This document shows positions 17,242 through 26,204 of a stretch of 64,000 bases of DNA, piece by piece; position 1 is the first letter of the stretch; each line of letters starts with the position of its first letter. The translations under genes and the position numbers were made by a program. Where the stretch lies: NCBI RefSeq assembly GCF_000269865.1, contig NZ_AKKV01000020.1:310001-374000 (forward strand), in the 5' to 3' direction. Below the pieces are notes generated by a model. That model searched no databases. It saw nothing but the letters and a program-made list of their open reading frames with translations, and was not told the DNA's origin. This DNA comes from Fictibacillus macauensis ZFHKF-1 (GTDB lineage: Bacteria; Bacillota; Bacilli; Bacillales; Fictibacillaceae).

Positions 17242-18609
17242 TTAGCTACTCGCCTTATGTTCATATCTTCCAGAGGCGATTAATCGTGTCATCAGTTCAC
17301 TTAAGCTTTCATCCATAATGTTTAAGATTTCTTTTACTTGTGCACTTGTTACAACAAGCGGAGGTGCAATCATAATGGAATCGCCTTCATAACCACGAAC
17401 ACCGCCAAATGCCGGATAAACGATTAATCCTTTTTCAAAACAAATAGAAAGAAATTGTTCTCCTACTTTTGCTTCTGCTGGAAACGGACGATGCGTCATT
17501 AAATCGGACACAAATTCAACCCCGACCATTAATCCTTTCCCACGAACATCACCAATAATGGCATATTTCATCATGAGTTCTTTTAAACCTGTAATCATTT
17601 CTTCCCCACGTGCTTCACTGTTGTGGACAAGATGATGACTTTCCACATAGTCTAATACAGCGCAACAAGCAGCGGCGGATAGAGGATTGGCACTAAACGT
17701 ATGACCGCTCATTACACTTTTTGTTCCTTGTTTAATCACAGAAATAATTCGATCTGAAACGATGGTTGCAGCCATTGGCGTATACCCTGCACTGAGCCCT
17801 TTACCGAGCGTCATAATATCTGGCGTCATGTTCCAGTGGTTAACGCCAAATAGTTTTCCTGTTCGACCCATTCCTGTCATGACTTCATCTGCAATGGTTA
17901 CGATATTATATTTATGACAAATTTCTTGAATTTTCTCATAATAACCTGGAGGTGGAGCAATTGCACCACCAGCCGCGCCAATAATCGGCTCGAAAATAAA
18001 GGCAGCAATATTCTCTGCACCAATTTCTAAAATGGCACGTTCTAAATCTTCGCCACATTGTAGTCCACAACCAGGATACGTACTATGAAACGGACATCGA
18101 TAACAATACGGTGCGGAAACGGCTGGGAAATCTTCTAACAAATCGGTAAAGCGCGCCCGTCTCATTAAATGACCAGACATTGATAAGGCTCCGAGCGTAA
18201 TGCCATGATATGAGGTCCATCGTGATAAAATTTTTGTTTTTGACGTAATGCCTTGTTCTTGAAAATATTGAATTGCTATTTTCAGAGCGGTTTCGGTTGC
18301 TTCTGAACCACTGTTTACAAAAAACGTCCAATTCAAATCGCCAGGTGCTAAATCTGCCAGTTTATTCGCTAATCGTTCTGCCGCTTGACTTGTAAAATGA
18401 GAACGATACACAAAAGCTACCTTTGAAGCTTGTTCTGCCATTGCCATCGCAATTTCATCTACCCCGTGCCCAATATTTACAGTAACAGCTCCAGAGGATC
18501 CATCAATATACTGCTTCCCTTGATCATCATATAGATAAATCCCTTTTCCATGGCTGATCATTGGATAATGAGTGCCAAGCATCGGTTTAATGACACCTCG
18601 ATTTTCCAT
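17242..18609 (-). CDS. yodT: Class-III PLP aminotransferase (YodT)
   Basis: 455 aa. PLP-binding segments: NSGSEATETALKIA, WTSYHGITLGALSMSGH, DEVMTGMGRTGKLFG, and the Schiff-base lysine in IMTLGKGLSAGYTPMAA. A cysteine-rich insert, YCYRCPFHSTYPGCGLQC, is a feature of the YodT-like subgroup. Length normal. Start ATG 18609 after GAGAGGAGTGCTTTTCA. It probably removes an amino group from (acetyl-)beta-lysine. It heads the second half of the cluster, separated from yokU-kamA by a terminator. Confidence 0.88.
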   Translation of the reverse strand: MENRGVIKPMLGTHYPMISHGKGIYLYDDQGKQYIDGSSGAVTVNIGHGVDEIAMAMAEQASKVAFVYRSHFTSQAAERLANKLADLAPGDLNWTFFVNSGSEATETALKIAIQYFQEQGITSKTKILSRWTSYHGITLGALSMSGHLMRRARFTDLLEDFPAVSAPYCYRCPFHSTYPGCGLQCGEDLERAILEIGAENIAAFIFEPIIGAAGGAIAPPPGYYEKIQEICHKYNIVTIADEVMTGMGRTGKLFGVNHWNMTPDIMTLGKGLSAGYTPMAATIVSDRIISVIKQGTKSVMSGHTFSANPLSAAACCAVLDYVESHHLVHNSEARGEEMITGLKELMMKYAIIGDVRGKGLMVGVEFVSDLMTHRPFPAEAKVGEQFLSICFEKGLIVYPAFGGVRGYEGDSIMIAPPLVVTSAQVKEILNIMDESLSELMTRLIASGRYEHKASS

Positions 18610-18643
18610 TGAAAAGCACTCCTCTCTCTCTAATATGGAGGAA

Positions 18644-18676
18644 AAAGCAACGGGAAAGGCCCGCTGCTTTCCTTTT
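18644..18676 (-). terminator. Terminator between yokU-like gene and yodT
   Basis: Minus strand AAAGCAGCGGG, loop, CCCGTTGCTTTTT. Eleven-pair stem plus T run. It splits the lysine cluster into kamA-yokU and yodTSRQ; the second half must use read-through or a promoter I did not identify. Confidence 0.8.
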
Positions 18677-18683
18677 TTTCTAG

Positions 18684-18962
18684 CTACGACATTTTAAAGT
18701 AATTGCGTTTTAAAAACCGTTCGTGACCCATGAGTTCTTCATGTGTCATGCTATTCGAAAGCTTCTTCGTGTCAATGAGCATGAGTTGATCTTCAATTTC
18801 TTCCACCACTTCGTCTTCATGATATTCCATGCCACATGCCATACACGTCATACTTGGAATCTCTTTAATTTCAATCGCACGCGTGCCATCATGTAGCTCC
18901 CAGTAGCCCGTTTTCACGCTTGCTACTGCAGCTTGTTCATTGCACCAATGACATTTCTTCAT
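18684..18962 (-). CDS. yokU: YokU-like zinc-finger protein
   Basis: 92 aa. Two CxxC pairs, C4/C7 (KKCHWCNEQ) and C40/C43 (SMTCMACGMEY), form a YgiT/MqsA-type zinc ribbon; the C-terminal half is helical. This protein habitually accompanies kamA in Bacillaceae. Starts 11 bp after kamA and is translationally close to it. It has no separate helix-turn-helix domain, so a regulatory role is not supported by the sequence. Role in lysine use unknown. Confidence 0.8.
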   Translation of the reverse strand: MKKCHWCNEQAAVASVKTGYWELHDGTRAIEIKEIPSMTCMACGMEYHEDEVVEEIEDQLMLIDTKKLSNSMTHEELMGHERFLKRNYFKMS

Positions 18963-18973
18963 ATAAGCACCTC

Positions 18974-20392
18974 CTACGCTTGCACCGGGCTTTCATCCGC
19001 CACTTCGTTTTTTTTCTGTTCATGCTTATACTTGCGTTCTTTCATTTCATCTCGCTTATCACGCTTATCTTTGATCGTTGCGTGATCTGGATTCACTTCA
19101 TAATTTTTGCGGCGATCGAATCGGCGTAGCCCTTCTGGCACAAGGTTAAATTTCTCATCCTTCATAAGCGCTGTAATACCAATCGCCGGTTCGTGCTCGG
19201 TAATGCCCATCATGTTGTTATAGTAATCATCCGCCGTTCCCGGTTCATAATTCTTAGGTTCTGGATACGATGTAATAACTCCTTCAAAGTTTCGTAAAAC
19301 AACTTTATCTGGAGATTGAGAAATTAAATAGTTTGGCTGCAGTGATATTTTCCCACCACCACCAGGCGCATCTACAACAAAGGTTGGAACTGCATACCCT
19401 GACGTATGGCCGCGCAGCGCTTCCATAATTTCTAGCCCTTTTGAAACTGGCGCCCGGAAATGGCCAATTCCTTCCGACAAATCACACTGATAAATGTAAT
19501 AAGGGCGAACACGAATTTTTACAAGATCGTGCATTAACTTCTTCATAATATGGGTACTATCATTAATACCTTTTAAAATGACAGCTTGGTTGCCGACAGG
19601 AACTCCTGCATTGGCTAACATCTCACATGCTTTTTTCGATTCTGCTGTCATTTCAATTGACGTATTAAAATGGGTATTGAGCCAAACCGGATGATATTTC
19701 TTTAAAATATTACATAAATTCTCTGTAATACGTTGTGGGAATACGACAGGTGCGCGCGTTCCAATCCGGATAATTTCTAGGTGTGGAATTTCACGTAAGC
19801 GCTTTAAAATATATTCTAAAATATTATCATTAATGAGTAAGCCATCCCCACCAGAAATGAGACAGTCACGCACTTCAGGTGTCGCTGCAATATAATCGAT
19901 GGCCGCATCAAGTTGTTTCTTCGGTACCCCCATTCCTACTTGACCGGAGAAGCGTCGGCGTGTGCAGTAACGGCAGTACATTGAACATTGATTCGTAACA
20001 AGGAATAAGACACGATCAGGATATCGATGTGTTAAACCTGGTACTGGTGAATCTTCATCTTCATGTAAAGGATCTTCCAAATCATATTTCGTTTTCAAAA
20101 TTTCATTTCCAACGGGAACAGATTGCATGCGAATCGGACAACGTGCATCGTCTTGATCCATTAACCATGCATAATAAGGTGTAATATTTAAGGGAATTGT
20201 CATCGTCGAAATTTTAACACCTTCAATTTCATCAGGTGTTAAATTTACAACTTTTTGTAAATCGTCTAAATTGCGTACCGTATGCGTTAATTGCCATAAC
20301 CAATCATTCCATTGTTCTTCTGTTACGTCTTTCCATAGTTCATATTCGCTCCAATGTTTCTTCGGTTGATACAGTCCATTTACGATTGGCAT
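18974..20392 (-). CDS. kamA: Lysine 2,3-aminomutase
   Basis: 472 aa radical-SAM/PLP enzyme converting L-lysine to L-beta-lysine. The [4Fe-4S] cysteines are C136, C140 and C143 (NQCSMYCRYCTRR). The PLP lysine fits K348 in DAPGGGGKISLQ, and D304 in YQCDLSEGIGHFR suits the substrate amino-group contact. The start is ATG 20392 after AAAGGAGGAATTAGA; an upstream ATG at 20443 lies inside the sigma-54 promoter and is rejected. First gene after that promoter, followed by yokU. Full length, no defects. Confidence 0.96.
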   Translation of the reverse strand: MPIVNGLYQPKKHWSEYELWKDVTEEQWNDWLWQLTHTVRNLDDLQKVVNLTPDEIEGVKISTMTIPLNITPYYAWLMDQDDARCPIRMQSVPVGNEILKTKYDLEDPLHEDEDSPVPGLTHRYPDRVLFLVTNQCSMYCRYCTRRRFSGQVGMGVPKKQLDAAIDYIAATPEVRDCLISGGDGLLINDNILEYILKRLREIPHLEIIRIGTRAPVVFPQRITENLCNILKKYHPVWLNTHFNTSIEMTAESKKACEMLANAGVPVGNQAVILKGINDSTHIMKKLMHDLVKIRVRPYYIYQCDLSEGIGHFRAPVSKGLEIMEALRGHTSGYAVPTFVVDAPGGGGKISLQPNYLISQSPDKVVLRNFEGVITSYPEPKNYEPGTADDYYNNMMGITEHEPAIGITALMKDEKFNLVPEGLRRFDRRKNYEVNPDHATIKDKRDKRDEMKERKYKHEQKKNEVADESPVQA

Positions 20393-20431
20393 TCTAATTC
20401 CTCCTTTATACTTGCCTCGCTTTTTTATAGA

Positions 20432-20447
20432 TGCAATTTCCATGCCA
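20432..20447 (-). promoter_or_regulatory. Sigma-54 (SigL) promoter of kamA
   Basis: Minus strand TGGCATGGAAATTGCA. It has the -24 GG and -12 GC with exactly 10 bp between them, matching TGGCAC-N5-TTGCA closely. Predicted start near 20421, 29 bp before the kamA ATG. The gene for a sigma-54 activator lies directly upstream. Confidence 0.82.
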
Positions 20448-20525
20448 AAGTTTCATTATTAAAAATAATGGAACGATTCATTATCATCTGCCTATTCTTA
20501 CTATATGCAGAACTCTCATAAATGG

Positions 20526-20537
20526 GCATTCCAATGC
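20526..20537. promoter_or_regulatory. Candidate activator site (inverted repeat)
   Basis: GCATTCCAATGC, a 12 bp perfect palindrome about 80 bp upstream of the sigma-54 promoter. This is the usual distance for an upstream activating sequence bound by the Fis-type HTH of the activator. Function inferred from position only. Confidence 0.45.
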
Positions 20538-20611
20538 GTGTTCCGCCCCTCTTTCGTTCGTGATGGTTCAACAGCATTCGCCCTTTACCCTTTTTTACCG
20601 CTTTCCATCTC

Positions 20612-20648
20612 ATAAAGAAAGAACTGCCAATTTTTCGGCAGTTCTTTC
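20612..20648 (-). terminator. Terminator of the sigma-54 activator gene
   Basis: GAAAGAACTGCC (20617-20628) pairs with GGCAGTTCTTTC (20637-20648), 12 perfect pairs; it overlaps the stop codon of the activator gene. The minus-strand tail is TTTATG, so the T run is short. Confidence 0.75.
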
Positions 20649-22032
20649 AAGCATGACTTTTTAATTTATATTGCAGCGTTTGCCGTGGAATGTTTAACAA
20701 TAGCGCGGCTTGTTGAACATTTCCGTCTGTTTCTAGTAGTGCTTGCGTAATCAGCTCTTGCTCTTTTCTTTTTAATGCTTCACGCAACGGTTCAATGGGT
20801 GAAGACTCTGCAATAGGCTCCCTATCCACCCACAAATGCTGTGGTAAATCATCACACGTAATGACCGTAGCGTCAGCAATGTTCATCGCATATTCAATGA
20901 CATGCTTTAACTCCCGCACATTGCCTGGCCACGGATAGTGCTGAAAAAGGTGTAACGCCTCTTTTTTAATTCCCGTTATATTTTTTTGGAATTTTTCATT
21001 ATACATGCTAATAAAATGGTGACTTAACAGTTCAAAATCAAACGGACGTAGGCGTAAAGGTGGCAATTCAAAATAGATGACATTTAAGCGATAATACAAA
21101 TCTTCCCGCAGTTTTTTTTGCTCCACACATAGAAGAGGATGTTCGTTTAACGCCGCCATAATCCGAACGTTGACCGTCTTTCCTTTCGTAGCACCGATTC
21201 TGCGGACGACACCATCTTGAAGAACGCGTAATAATTTCGCCTGTACGTCCAGTGGCATTGAATTAATTTCATCCAAAAAGAGCGTCCCACCATCCGCTAA
21301 TTCAAATAATCCTGGTCGATCGACGGCCCCCGTAAAACTTCCTTTTACCGTTCCAAATAAAATGCTCTCTAACAATTGAGAGGGAATGGCTGCACAGTTT
21401 TGCGCAATAAATGGCTCATTTTTTCGTGGTGATTCATTATGAATGCCTTGAATGAGCACTTCTTTGCCTGTTCCTGTTTCGCCATATACAAGGACCGGAG
21501 AAGAGGTCTGGGCTATTTTTTTTGATAGCGCTTTTAATTGGTGAATCTTCGGATCATGAGATAAAAAATCGTCAAGTTCAAAGGTAGCTATATGCCCCGT
21601 TGCCACTTGTTTAGGGCTTTTGTGCATACGCGCTTGCAAGTCTACTAACTGCTCAGATAATTCTTTAATGCGCGTTAAATCTTTAGCAATTTCAATCGCA
21701 CCAATTAACTCCCCTTGCACGATGAGAGGGAGCGTTGTATTGACTGTATCTACGCGCTTACCATTTAAATTCGTGTAAGATTGCGGCTCGTTTAAAATCG
21801 GTTGACCACTTTTAACGACGTTTAAAAGGGTGCTCGTTTGATGATCAAGCGAGGGAAAAGAGTCTAGCACATGCTGATGAAGGACTTCAGGTATTTTCAT
21901 TCCATCTAAGCGCGCAGCGACTTCATTATAAAAAATCGTCATTCCATTGGCATCGACCACATGAATGCCTTCATCAATCGTTTTTAAAATGGCTTTTAAC
22001 ATTTCAATCGTCTCAATGGTTTCTTTAAACAT
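20647..22032 (-). CDS. PAS-domain sigma-54-dependent activator of the lysine cluster
   Basis: 461 aa, RocR/BkdR-like layout. PAS sensor domain about 8-120. AAA+ domain about 155-385 with Walker A GETGTGKE (184-191) and Walker B LFLDEI (251-256). The sigma-54 contact loop reads GSFTGA (231-236) instead of the usual GAFTGA. A Fis-type HTH is at the C-terminus (NVQQAALLLNIPRQTLQYKL). Start ATG 22032 after CAAAGGAGGCCGTG. Encoded between ablB and the kamA promoter, so it most likely senses lysine, beta-lysine or a product through the PAS domain and switches on kamA. Confidence 0.88.
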   Translation of the reverse strand: MFKETIETIEMLKAILKTIDEGIHVVDANGMTIFYNEVAARLDGMKIPEVLHQHVLDSFPSLDHQTSTLLNVVKSGQPILNEPQSYTNLNGKRVDTVNTTLPLIVQGELIGAIEIAKDLTRIKELSEQLVDLQARMHKSPKQVATGHIATFELDDFLSHDPKIHQLKALSKKIAQTSSPVLVYGETGTGKEVLIQGIHNESPRKNEPFIAQNCAAIPSQLLESILFGTVKGSFTGAVDRPGLFELADGGTLFLDEINSMPLDVQAKLLRVLQDGVVRRIGATKGKTVNVRIMAALNEHPLLCVEQKKLREDLYYRLNVIYFELPPLRLRPFDFELLSHHFISMYNEKFQKNITGIKKEALHLFQHYPWPGNVRELKHVIEYAMNIADATVITCDDLPQHLWVDREPIAESSPIEPLREALKRKEQELITQALLETDGNVQQAALLLNIPRQTLQYKLKSHA

Positions 22033-22100
22033 CACGGCCTCCTTTGGTGCTCTCGCTGCAAATGCCCATTTTTCGTCATAGGCGCCAAAAATTAGGCGTT

Positions 22101-22958
22101 TTATTGAGACAAATCTTTCACCCATAAGTTCATATCTTCAAATTTATCAAAAATCCGACAATTTTTTACCATTCTTCCGTAGTAACGATAGTTTCGCTGA
22201 CAAAAAACAGCATTCATCCCAAACGAAAGCGCACGTGCAATGGAATAAGCACAAAAAATACGGCGATTCTTTAGTTCTTCTTCTAACTGCTGAACTAACA
22301 CTTTCATCAGTCCATATTTACGATGTTCTACTAACGTCGCACAATCGGTAATTTCCGCATTATGATACGTTGCATTAATTTCGGCGCTCGCCGCGCTAAC
22401 AAGAACACCTTGATGTTCTACGACATAATAAATAGTGCCGCTATCCATCGTTGATACAATATAATTCGGATCATCCATCGGTGTTGGATATACTTCAAAC
22501 ACAGCATCATACAATTTGGCTAGTTTAAGACAATCTTCCTTGGACGCAAGACGCATGGAATAATTAGGAGGAAGAACAGCTTGCTCCATTTTTGGTGGCA
22601 GCGCGATCACTTGATCCATAATGTCATCTTCCTGCAACCAATGATCACTTCGCTTGCGCTCATCTGTATAATAGCGACACATCATAATCGCATTGCCGCC
22701 ATTGAAATAAGAATGGAATAAACTTTCTGGCTGATAACCTAACGTGAGCCACGCACTCATATGCTCTTCTCTTGCTTTTATTATGACTTTCGTAAAATCA
22801 TTTTGTTCAGCATACGTAATCACTTCATGTGCTAAATCGTTAATATTGCCCCGATAATCATCAACGCGTAACCGCTCGTTAAAGTAATCTAGGCAAAGTT
22901 CTGCCGTAAATGTTTCCTTTTGAAGTTGTACCGTCTTATAAAATTTTTCTGTCTGCAT
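22101..22958 (-). CDS. ablB: Beta-lysine N-acetyltransferase (AblB/YodP)
   Basis: 285 aa. GNAT fold in the C-terminal half (about 130-270: SMRLASKEDCLKLAKLYD, AEITDCATLVEHRKYGLM), with a smaller related domain at the N-terminus. The family acetylates beta-lysine; in methanogens the product is an osmolyte, while in Bacillus the gene sits with catabolic genes. Start ATG 22958 after GCAGGAGGGATTACA. The first gene of the cluster, 68 bp ahead of the activator gene. It lacks an obvious sigma-54 promoter of its own. Confidence 0.88.
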   Translation of the reverse strand: MQTEKFYKTVQLQKETFTAELCLDYFNERLRVDDYRGNINDLAHEVITYAEQNDFTKVIIKAREEHMSAWLTLGYQPESLFHSYFNGGNAIMMCRYYTDERKRSDHWLQEDDIMDQVIALPPKMEQAVLPPNYSMRLASKEDCLKLAKLYDAVFEVYPTPMDDPNYIVSTMDSGTIYYVVEHQGVLVSAASAEINATYHNAEITDCATLVEHRKYGLMKVLVQQLEEELKNRRIFCAYSIARALSFGMNAVFCQRNYRYYGRMVKNCRIFDKFEDMNLWVKDLSQ

Positions 22959-23030
22959 TGTAATCCCTCCTGCTATATACTGTAATTCAACAAAAATTGC
23001 AGGACTCCTTTACTCATTTTCATTCCATAT

Positions 23031-23075
23031 AAAAAGGCACAACGAGGAGGCCTCTCCTGCTCGTCGTGCCTTTTG
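23031..23075 (-). terminator. Terminator of the sulfurtransferase gene
   Basis: AAAAGGCACAACGAG pairs with CTCGTCGTGCCTTTT (one mismatch). The A-run on the left gives T on the minus strand. Directly 3' of the rhodanese gene. Confidence 0.85.
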
Positions 23076-23076
23076 C

Positions 23077-23916
23077 TTATTCTTTTTCTGTCGCGATAGG
23101 ATTTTCATCATAGCTCGACCAATCACTCCAGCTACCACTATACAGCTTCACGTTGGTCACGCCTGCTTCCTGCATTGCTACGATATTGGCACATGCGGTC
23201 ACTCCTGATCCACAATAGACGATAACTTCTTTTTTTCCCTTTATGGATTGATGAATCCTGCGCAGTTCATCAGCAGATTTCCATTTGCCATTCTCTAAAT
23301 TTTTCATCCACGGCATATTCATGGCGGTTGGGATATGCCCCGCCTTTTTGTCAACGGGTTCTTCTTCTCCTGTGTAGCGCTTCTCATCACGTGAATCAAC
23401 TAAGGCGGTGAGAGAATCGTTTGCATTCATAAGCTTGTGGACATCTTCCATCGTTACGAGCTCCACTTTTGGTTTTTGAGCAACGTACGTAACGGGCGTT
23501 AAGACCGTTGCCTCATGAGCCACGGGGTAACCTTTTACTTTCCATGCGGCATAGCCTTCATCTAAAATAAACACATTTTCATGCCCGAGATATTTTAGCA
23601 TCCACCAAAGCCGAGCAGCCATGGCTCCTCCTTGATCATCATAAGCAACAACGGTACTACTTTCTTTGATCCCTAACCTTCCCATTGTGTCCTGCATACG
23701 GTTGATCGCTGGGAGCGGATGTCTGCCACCATGCTTGCTTTTTTCTTGCGATAAATCACGCTCTAAATCTACATAAATCGCACCTTCAATATGATCTTGC
23801 TCATATTGTTTTTGCCCTTCTAAAGGCTGTCCTAACAAAAAGCGACAATCACAAATGATGAGTTGTGAGCGTGAGAAATGAGAATATAACCACTCTTGTG
23901 TTACAATGTTTTTCAT
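23077..23916 (-). CDS. Two-domain rhodanese-type sulfurtransferase
   Basis: 279 aa: an inactive N-terminal rhodanese domain (about 1-130, no active cysteine) and an active C-terminal one with the loop CGSGVTA. This loop form resembles 3-mercaptopyruvate sulfurtransferases (SseA type) more than thiosulfate-specific rhodaneses. The linker carries DSRDEKRYTGEEEPVDKKAG. Start ATG 23916 after a GGAGTCGCCTT ribosome site. Divergent from zwf. Physiological donor not deducible. Confidence 0.9.
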   Translation of the reverse strand: MKNIVTQEWLYSHFSRSQLIICDCRFLLGQPLEGQKQYEQDHIEGAIYVDLERDLSQEKSKHGGRHPLPAINRMQDTMGRLGIKESSTVVAYDDQGGAMAARLWWMLKYLGHENVFILDEGYAAWKVKGYPVAHEATVLTPVTYVAQKPKVELVTMEDVHKLMNANDSLTALVDSRDEKRYTGEEEPVDKKAGHIPTAMNMPWMKNLENGKWKSADELRRIHQSIKGKKEVIVYCGSGVTACANIVAMQEAGVTNVKLYSGSWSDWSSYDENPIATEKE

Positions 23917-24023
23917 AAGGCGACTCCTTTCGACAAGAAAAATATTTTATCGTTATTTTTTAATGCCATGGGGGAAACTAAAATAATAAGCATTACAAAG
24001 CAAAGTGAGGACTGATTTTTATT

Positions 24024-25514
24024 ATGATGAACCAAGTTCCGGAAGCATGTATCGTCTTGTTTGGAGCAACAGGCGACCTAGCTCACCGCAAACTCTACCC
24101 TGCTCTCTTCCAATTGTACCAAAAGGATAAGCTAAACGAAAAGTTTGCTGTCATTGGTACGGGCCGAAAAGAGCTAACAAGTGAACAATTTCAGGAAGAG
24201 GTACGCCAGTCTGTAGACCCTAACGGTAAATATGCACAAGAGACAGTCGATACATTTAGCTCTCATTTTTACTTCATCCCAATGGATGTTTCTGATTCAC
24301 AAAGTTATCGCGAGCTAAAAGAACTAGCTGACGAACTAGACAGCAAGTATGACCTCGGTGGTAACCGTATGTACTACTTATCAATGGCACCACGCTTTTT
24401 CGGAACGATTCCAACGTTCTTAAAGCAAGAAGGCCTAACAGAAACAGATGGTTGGCAACGTCTTGTTATCGAAAAACCTTTCGGACATGACCTTCAATCA
24501 GCAACTGAACTAAATGAACAGTTGTTACAAAGCTTCCCTGAAGAAAGCATTTACCGTATTGACCACTATCTTGGAAAAGAAATGGTACAAAACATTCAAG
24601 TGATTCGTTTCGGTAATGCAATCTTTGAATCCATCTGGAATAACAAGTACATTTCTTCTGTACAAATTACCGCTAGTGAAACACTCGGTGTAGAAGATCG
24701 TGCGTCTTACTACGAGAAATCTGGAGCCATTTTAGATATGCTTCAAAACCACATGCTTCAAATGGCAATGATGGTAGCGATGGAACCACCAGGAGGACTT
24801 GATCCTAAACTAATTCGCGATGAAAAAGTAAAAGTATTACGTTCTCTTCGCTTCTATAATGAAGATGAAGTAGCGAAAAACATTATTCGCGGCCAATATA
24901 AAGAAGGTACGATGAATGGCAAAGAAGTACCTGCTTACGTAAATGAAGACAACGTTGATCCACAATCAAAAACAGATACATTTGTCGCAGCACGTGTCTT
25001 TATTGATAACTTCCGCTGGGCAGGCGTACCATTCTACTTGCGTACGGGTAAACGACTAGCGACAAAAGCAACAGAGATTGTTGTTCAATTTAAAAAAGGA
25101 CCAATGGCTCTTTATCATGAAAACAGTGATAACGATCAACCGAATTTGTTACGCATTCACGTTCAACCAGATGAAGGCTTAAGCTTATCACTCAACGCGA
25201 AGCCACAAGGAGATTACCCAACACTCCTTCCAATCGATATGAGCTACTGCAATAACTGTGAAAACGAAATGAATACACCAGAAGCGTATGAAAAATTAAT
25301 GTACGACTGCCTCGTTGGTGATTCTACGTACTTTACACGTTGGGATGAAGTAGCACTATCATGGGAATTCATTGATGGTATTACAAACGCATGGAAAAAC
25401 AAAGACATTCCACTGTACAAATATACATCTGGAACAATGGGACCACTCGAAGCAGAAGAACTTCTTAATGAAGATGGCTACACATGGTGGAACCCAACTA
25501 CAGTAAAACGCTAA
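24024..25514 (+). CDS. zwf: Glucose-6-phosphate 1-dehydrogenase
   Basis: 496 aa; first step of the oxidative pentose phosphate route, making NADPH. Nucleotide loop VLFGATGDLAHRKL (residues 11-24), substrate block RIDHYLGKEMVQN, and RWAGVPFYLRTGKRL. Start ATG 24024 follows GTGAGGACTGATTTTTATT, a rather distant ribosome site; the second codon is also ATG and could be used. Followed by its own terminator and then by the accessory membrane-protein region. It works with tkt, found later in the window, in the pentose phosphate pathway. Confidence 0.96.
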   Translation: MMNQVPEACIVLFGATGDLAHRKLYPALFQLYQKDKLNEKFAVIGTGRKELTSEQFQEEVRQSVDPNGKYAQETVDTFSSHFYFIPMDVSDSQSYRELKELADELDSKYDLGGNRMYYLSMAPRFFGTIPTFLKQEGLTETDGWQRLVIEKPFGHDLQSATELNEQLLQSFPEESIYRIDHYLGKEMVQNIQVIRFGNAIFESIWNNKYISSVQITASETLGVEDRASYYEKSGAILDMLQNHMLQMAMMVAMEPPGGLDPKLIRDEKVKVLRSLRFYNEDEVAKNIIRGQYKEGTMNGKEVPAYVNEDNVDPQSKTDTFVAARVFIDNFRWAGVPFYLRTGKRLATKATEIVVQFKKGPMALYHENSDNDQPNLLRIHVQPDEGLSLSLNAKPQGDYPTLLPIDMSYCNNCENEMNTPEAYEKLMYDCLVGDSTYFTRWDEVALSWEFIDGITNAWKNKDIPLYKYTSGTMGPLEAEELLNEDGYTWWNPTTVKR

Positions 25515-25536
25515 GACGTTGATGAAGTAGATAGAG

Positions 25537-25580
25537 AAAAGGCGCCAAATCCTTACGGAGGACTGGCGCCTTTTTATTTT
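25537..25580. terminator. Terminator of zwf
   Basis: AAAGGCGCCA pairs with TGGCGCCTTT, then a T run. Its right arm and tail reappear at 28334-28352 next to another copy of the following gene, marking one edge of a duplication. Confidence 0.9.
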
Positions 25581-25597
25581 TTTAAAGTTGTATACTT

Positions 25598-25936
25598 TCA
25601 TGACCAGCCAAATGTTCTTCCAAGAAATTTTACGAAAGAATATAATACGAAATAAATAATGGTTGCAATAATGGAATATACACTTAGATAGCCTACTAAA
25701 TACACACGTTTCATGAACCAATTTCGTTTTTTCACTCTAAGACCTGACCAATAAGCAACTCCTATAAATGACGCCGTTACAATATTAACTGTTTTCTCAA
25801 AAATATTCTCTGGATCCGGAAACGTACTCCATTCATACCAGTCCATCATAGAATCGTAGACGAGCAACATCGCCAAAAAGTAGGATACTTGTGTTCCTAA
25901 AACCACCATAATACCAATTCTGATTAACTCTACCAT
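25598..25936 (-). CDS. Three-helix membrane protein, paralogue A
   Basis: 112 aa, not recognised. Three hydrophobic helices (about 5-27, 50-68, 80-103). Between helices 1 and 2 lies the strictly conserved MMDWYEWSTFPDPENIFEKTVN-type segment, and before helix 3 a basic RVKKRNWFMKR. It is very similar to paralogue D at 28357-28695, including the C-terminus SFVKFLGRTFGWS. Start ATG 25936 after AAAGGAGTCACT. No signal peptide or known domain. A membrane role is certain from composition; anything further is speculation. Confidence 0.75.
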   Translation of the reverse strand: MVELIRIGIMVVLGTQVSYFLAMLLVYDSMMDWYEWSTFPDPENIFEKTVNIVTASFIGVAYWSGLRVKKRNWFMKRVYLVGYLSVYSIIATIIYFVLYSFVKFLGRTFGWS

Positions 25937-25951
25937 AGTGACTCCTTTAGC

Positions 25952-26002
25952 TTTCTTTTGCTAGTTCTTTAATCAAATTTGAAGAAAATAATCGAACCCC
26001 AT
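25952..26002 (-). pseudogene. 3' stump of a second copy of the 272-aa gene
   Basis: About 50 bp nearly identical to the 3' end of the gene at 28706-29524 (encoding the end LFSSNLIKELAKE). It lies in the same place relative to paralogue A as the full gene does to paralogue D. The homology ends abruptly at 26002. It is a relic of a tandem duplication. Confidence 0.75.
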
Positions 26003-26204
26003 CCGTGTTTTTTATTATCTTATTAGACAAATATAATAGATTTGTCTCATAATTTTATAGTTAATAGTTGCAACAACAATATACCTACCCTATTAGATAC
26101 ATCCACTTCTTCCATCTCAAACCCACCCAGTCCGCGATTCCAAAATAATAACGGTAAAAAATTTATAGTTTTGTCGTATATGTTTATGTAGGAAAAAATA
26201 GGTA

